Source: Protea cynaroides (taxonomy: Eukaryota > Streptophyta > Magnoliopsida > Proteales > Proteaceae). From it: DNA of 64,000 nt. The notes beneath the pieces are model-generated. The model was not told the origin of the DNA and did no database searches. It was given only the letters and a program-made list of their open reading frames with translations. The translations under genes and the position numbers were made by a program. Positions 59,901-64,000 of the stretch are shown in pieces. Numbering within the stretch: position 1 is the first letter of the stretch; each line of letters opens with the position of its first letter. The DNA lies in assembly GCA_028583415.1 (NCBI GenBank), contig CM053270.1:52958173-53022172 (forward strand), in the 5' to 3' direction.

Positions 59901-62900
59901 ACTTATAAAAATTTCGTCCTCGAAATTGTACGTACCTTCTGAATCAAATAAGTGAGGGTATTACTTTCGCATGACATTTTCTTCTTCCCATGTCTCTACT
60001 TTTCCAAGTGACCTTAACATAGTAGATATCTCGATTGCGTAGTCGTTGAACCTTGTGGCTGGTGATTTCAGTTGGTGTTACTTCGAATGTCAAATCATCA
60101 GTCAATTCCAGTAAATCTACTGTCAACACGTGCGTTGGATCCTTGACATACTTCTTCAATAGGAAAATATGAAATACGTTATGCACACTTGACATAGATG
60201 GTGGTAGTGCTAACTGATAAGCCACTTTCCCACGCTTAGCTAAAATCTCATATGGCCCGACATATCTTGGACTTAGTTTCCCTTTCTGTCCGAACCTTTT
60301 CAATCCTCGCATAGGCGATACCTTTAAAAATACTTTATCACCTATAGCGAACTCAAGATCTCTGCGTCGAGTATCTGCATACTGCTTCTGAAGGTTCTGA
60401 GCTGTTCTCACTATTTCCTTGATAATTTCGACCACTCGACAAGTCTCTTCAACAAATTCAGGTCCAACAATACTATGTTCTCCAACTTCATTCCAAAACA
60501 AAGGAGTTCGACACTTTCTGCCATACAGTGCTTCATAAGGTGACATCTGTATAGTAGCTTGATAGCTATTGTTATAAGCGAACTCGATCAGTGGTAATCT
60601 TTCATCCCATGATCCCTTGAAATCAATTACACATGCTCGTAGCATATCTTCTAGAATTTGGATTGTACGCTCTGACTGTCCATCTGTCTGTAGGTGGAAT
60701 GCGGTACTGAACTTCAATGTTGTACCCATAGCCTTTTGCAATCCCTCCCAAAACTTGGAAGTAAATCGTGGATCTCAATCGGACACAATGCTTTCTGGTA
60801 CACCGTGTAATCGAACAATATTATCCACATACAGTTTTGATAACCTTTCCAGTATATACTGAGATCGTATTGGTATGAAGCGAGCTGTTTTAGTCAGACG
60901 GTCTACAATCACCCAAACTACGTCAACTACTCGAGGAGTTAGTGGTAATCCCGTGACAAAGTCCATAGTGATGCAATCCCATTTCCATGCCGGTTCCGGT
61001 AACGGTTGTAATAGTCCTGCGGGTCGTTGTCGTTCAGCTTTTACTTTCTGACAATTTAGGCATTGAGACACGAACTTAGCTACATCTGCTTTCATTCCTC
61101 TCCACCAATATAGTTTCTTTAGATCATGATACATTTTTGTACTTCCAGGATGTATCCAATAGATGGTGGTATGGGCTTCTTTCATCAGTCGGTGTCTAAT
61201 GTCCATACTTTCTGTTTCAGGTACACATATTCTTCCTTTGTATTTCAGTACATTCTCTTCGTCCAAGGTGAACTCGGGATTGGTTCTACCTTTCTTGATA
61301 TCTTCTTGTACTGTTCTCAGATAAGGATCTGATTTAATAGCTGACTTCACTTCATCTATTATATCCGGTATAATTTTCAATGCAGCGAACATATTGGAAA
61401 ATCGATGAATAAACCCTTGGTTGGCTGATCCATCCGCTGTATCTATCACATACTACTCACTGCCATGATTGAATACCATTCCGGTAGTACACTTTGCTGC
61501 AGTTGTACTAACCTCTCCTTGAGATTTTATCCTTGCTTTTTTGCTCAACGCATCTGCTACTACGTTAGCTTTCCCCGGATGATACTGAATATCACAATCA
61601 TAGTCCTTCAATAGTTCCAACCAACTTCTTTGTCTCATATTCAATTCTTTCTGATTAAATAAATAAGTAAGACTTTTATGGTCCGACTTAATCTGAAATT
61701 TCTCTTCGTATAGGTAATGTCTCCATATCTTGACAGCATGTACTACTGCCGCTAACTCCAGATCATGAGTGGGATAATTTTTCTCATGTACCTTTAACTG
61801 TCTTGAAGCGTAAGCAATCACTTGCTCTCCTTGCATAAGCACACATCCTAATCCCAGTCCTGACGCATCAGTGTATAAGGTAAATGTCTGTCCTGGAACA
61901 GGAATAGTCAAAATCAGAGCGGATATTAATCTGGTCTTCAATGTCTGGAAGCTCTTCTCACATTTATCCGTCCACACAAACTTTTCCCCTTTCTTAGTCA
62001 GACTGGTAAGAGGTACAGCAATCCAGGAATTATCTTCCACGAATCTCCGATAATAACCAGCGAGACCCAGAAAACTTCTAATTTCTGAAACGCTCTTTGG
62101 TGCTTCCCACTTTACAATAGCCTCAATCTTACTGGGGTCCACTTTGATACCTTCTGCGGATACTACATGGCCTAGGAAGGCGACTTCAGTTAGCCCAAAC
62201 TCACACTTGGAAAATTTGGCATATAACTTCTCTTTCCTTAAACGTTGTAGGGTGGCGTTTAGGTTCTTGATATGGGTTTCTTTGTCCTTGGAATATACCA
62301 ATATATCATCAATGAATACTATAACCGACGTATCCAACATATCATGGAAAACCTAGTTCATAAGCTCCATGAAAGTTGTTGGTGCGTTCGTTAATCCGAA
62401 AGACATGACCAAGAACTCATAATGTCCATATCTGGTCCTGAAAGCTGTCTTAGGAATATCACCTTCTTTAATCTTCAACTGACGATAGCCTGACCGAAGG
62501 TCGTTCTTAGAAAATACTTTTGCTCCTTGCAACTGATCGAACAAGTCATCGATCCGAGGTAGTGGATATCGATTCTTGATTGTCAGTTTATTCAGCTCCC
62601 GATAGTCGATACATAATCGAACGTTTTCGTCCTTCTTCTTTACGAATAATACCGGTGCTCCCCATGGTGATATACTGGGTCGAATATAACCCTTGTTCAG
62701 CAGTTCCTGTAGTTGCACTTTCAATTCCTTCAGTTCAGTAGGAGCCATTCTATAAGGTGCTTTTGATACTGGTGCGGCTCCAGGTATAAGGTCTATCACA
62801 AACTCGGTGGCTCTGTCGGGTGGTAATCCTGGTAGTTCCTCCGGAAATACGTCGGGATAGTCCCGCACGACATCAATATCTTCCATTCGTGGTGCTCCCT

Positions 62901-63362
62901 TGGTTAGGTCGACCACTGATACTAGATACCCGACTGCCCCCTTCTCAAGGCACTTCTTAGCCTTCAGTGTTGAGAGTATAAGCTTACGTCTACGGGGATG
63001 TTTGGTTCCCGAAAAACTGAATTCTGCTCCTTCTTTGTCTTTAAATGTTAGCTTCTTTTCGGCGCATAATAGGGTTGCAGAATGCCGAGCTAACCAGTCC
63101 ATCCCCAAGATGACATCAAAGTCTGCCATCTCAAGTTGTATCAAGGTTGCATCTAAGGTTTTCTCGCCAATGAGAACTGCACATGGTCCAGAACCTTTCT
63201 CTAATTCCACTTCTAACCCCATTGGTGACCGTACAAGTAGTTTGTAGTCCAATGTTTTGATGGATAAATTCAACTTCTTTCTGAATGACACAGATATAAA
63301 GGAATGAGTAGCTCCTGAATCAAAGAGTACTCTGGCGGATACGCCATTTATAGGTACGATAC
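59899..63362 (-). pseudogene. Tekay B pol: PR-RT-RH-INT-chromodomain (recently disabled)
   Basis: Protease [10 protein letters not shown] and [26 protein letters not shown] and the intact active box [10 protein letters not shown]. RNase H T-L-Y-T-D-A-S-G ... D-H-K-S-L-T-Y-L. Integrase has an HHCC finger (H-P-G-S-T-K-M-Y-H, C-L-N-C-Q), D in W-D-C-I-T-M-D-F, D in S-I-V-S-D, and E in D-G-Q-S-E-R. Only stops at 62353, 61453 and 60772 and a frameshift near 59990 within the chromodomain-like end break it, so it is the least decayed element here. Confidence 0.93.
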
Positions 63363-63431
63363 CTGTGATTTATTTTACTTAGTCTACATGCTCATACAAT
63401 GTAATTACAACTTAAAAGGTTTCAGTCATAC
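63363..63431 (-). other. Candidate gag/pol intron (69 nt), copy B
   Basis: It has the same length and interior as copy A. The base before the donor is T instead of G (CAT|GTATGA). Splicing would still keep the frame, giving a Cys in place of Gly at the junction. Three in-frame TAA stops lie inside. Confidence 0.55.
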
Positions 63432-64000
63432 ATGTGACCACATCGGGTGATGCGGCATCATCCTCGGATGTAACTGCATACACTCGTCCTTGATGTTGTG
63501 GCTTCTGGGGTTTAGGACACTCTCTCATCATATGTCCCACTTGATTGCAGTTATAACATCTTGGACTCTCAGTATTTGGCATTGGTTGTTGCTGAGCTGC
63601 TTGAATGGTCTTGGGTGCAGCGGTGAAATTCTGAGTACGGAAAGGCTTGTATGTCCTGTTATTACCTCCTTTGTAAGAATTTCCAGCTGGCCTTTTCACA
63701 TCTCTGTTTTGTATAAAATAGCTTTCCTTCTGGCTTGATTCAATAACTCGAGCAATTTGAACAGCTTCATTATATATCTTCTTTTCCAAGCCCAGAACGT
63801 GCTCTCTGATGCTTCCTCTAAGTCTCGTGACAAACCTACGGGTCTTAGTGTCTTTTTCTTGCATGTTGAGTGGTGCAAAGAAATACAGCTCTTCGTAACG
63901 CTGTTGATATGCATCCACTGACATTTGTCCCTGATATAAACTCAGGAATTCCTTCTCCATCGAATCTCTGAAGCTTCGGGGAAAGTACTTCTCGAAGAAT
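63432..64000 (-). pseudogene. Tekay B gag, C-terminal part (runs out of the window)
   Basis: The frame is open from the window edge (F-F-E-K-Y-F-P-R-S) through R-Y-E-E-L-Y-F-F-A-P, G-L-E-K-K-I-Y-N and the CCHC knuckle C-Y-N-C-N-Q-V-G-H-M-M-R-E-C to D-V-V-T. No stop is visible in this part. It is ~95% identical to gag A by eye. The start lies outside the window, so its full state is unknown. Confidence 0.88.

Larger units (their letters stand above)
51324..64000 (-). mobile_element. Tandem Tekay/Del-like array: LTR - internal A - LTR - internal B
   Basis: On the minus strand: internal B (gag-pol, 64000-59899), PPT, shared LTR (59890-57642), PBS, leader, internal A (gag and part of pol, 55156-52914) and a truncated LTR (52903-51324). 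The middle LTR has a PPT on one side and a PBS on the other, so it serves as 3' LTR for B and 5' LTR for A. Unequal recombination between LTRs is the usual way to such a structure. The array lies inside the Ogre-like element. The right end is outside the window. Confidence 0.88.

Noticed and set aside
62900..63247. Plus-strand 115-codon frame opposite Tekay B protease, with a copy at 53287
   Set aside because: It is a shadow of the conserved pol frame; its preservation follows from pol.

Overview
This window is repeat-dense nuclear DNA of a flowering plant, probably pericentromeric or another heterochromatic region. The evidence is nested LTR retrotransposons of typical angiosperm lineages (Ty3/gypsy Tekay/Del-like chromoviruses, Tat/Ogre-like elements, a Ty1/copia Sirevirus), a plant TRIM, a Mutator-like element that captured a histone H3.3 gene, and a two-domain plant-type GTP cyclohydrolase I pseudogene. 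No intact host gene is visible, nor any tRNA, rRNA or CRISPR. The species cannot be named from this sequence.

Layout. 1-6.3 kb: old Tekay-type LTR sequence interrupted by a 2.37-kb solo LTR with a 5-bp TSD, then a mosaic of copia RNase H fragments around a Tat-type LTR piece, then a small fold-back element. 6.3-25.2 kb: a Sirevirus (Ty1/copia). A complete but decayed Tekay-type gypsy element is inserted in its gag, and the 5' LTR of that gypsy element holds a Pack-MULE carrying an intron-containing H3.3 pseudogene. 25.2-25.7 kb: an assembly gap of exactly 500 N. 25.7-32.4 kb: a gag-only Tat-like element with an antisense ORF that has its own TATA box, plus a 54-bp hairpin-forming tandem array. 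33.3-34.3 kb: the other end of a Sirevirus LTR, possibly the 3' end of the same element. 34.9-37.4 kb: the GTP cyclohydrolase I pseudogene with a TRIM in its first intron. 37.6-40.0 kb: remnants of a minus-strand copia element and a plus-strand Tat-type pol. 40.5-42.1 kb: a second copy of the 1.6-5.5 kb mosaic. 42.06-51.3 kb: a Tekay LTR fragment interrupted by an Ogre-like element whose ~5-kb LTR has a purine-rich promoter studded with heat-shock-element-like palindromes, followed by several tandem-repeat families. 51.3-64 kb: a minus-strand Tekay-like tandem array (LTR - internal A - shared LTR - internal B) that leaves the window on the right.

Most notable signals. (i) The U5 part of four diverged Tekay-like LTR families holds a conserved splice-acceptor-like site followed by a ~40-codon ORF with a G-x-T-x-x-D-Y start and a C-x-C-x-x-C-V-Y-like end. 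(ii) A 69-79 nt segment with splice-site consensus separates gag from pol in three copies, and its removal joins the reading frame exactly. (iii) A 427-codon antisense ORF, with a TATA box and a candidate 5'UTR intron, lies in the leader of the minus-strand Tekay element. (iv) The Pack-MULE holds a whole H3.3 gene copy with its introns. Nearly all coding sequences have in-frame stops, most explicable as C-to-T changes, as expected for long-methylated repeats.
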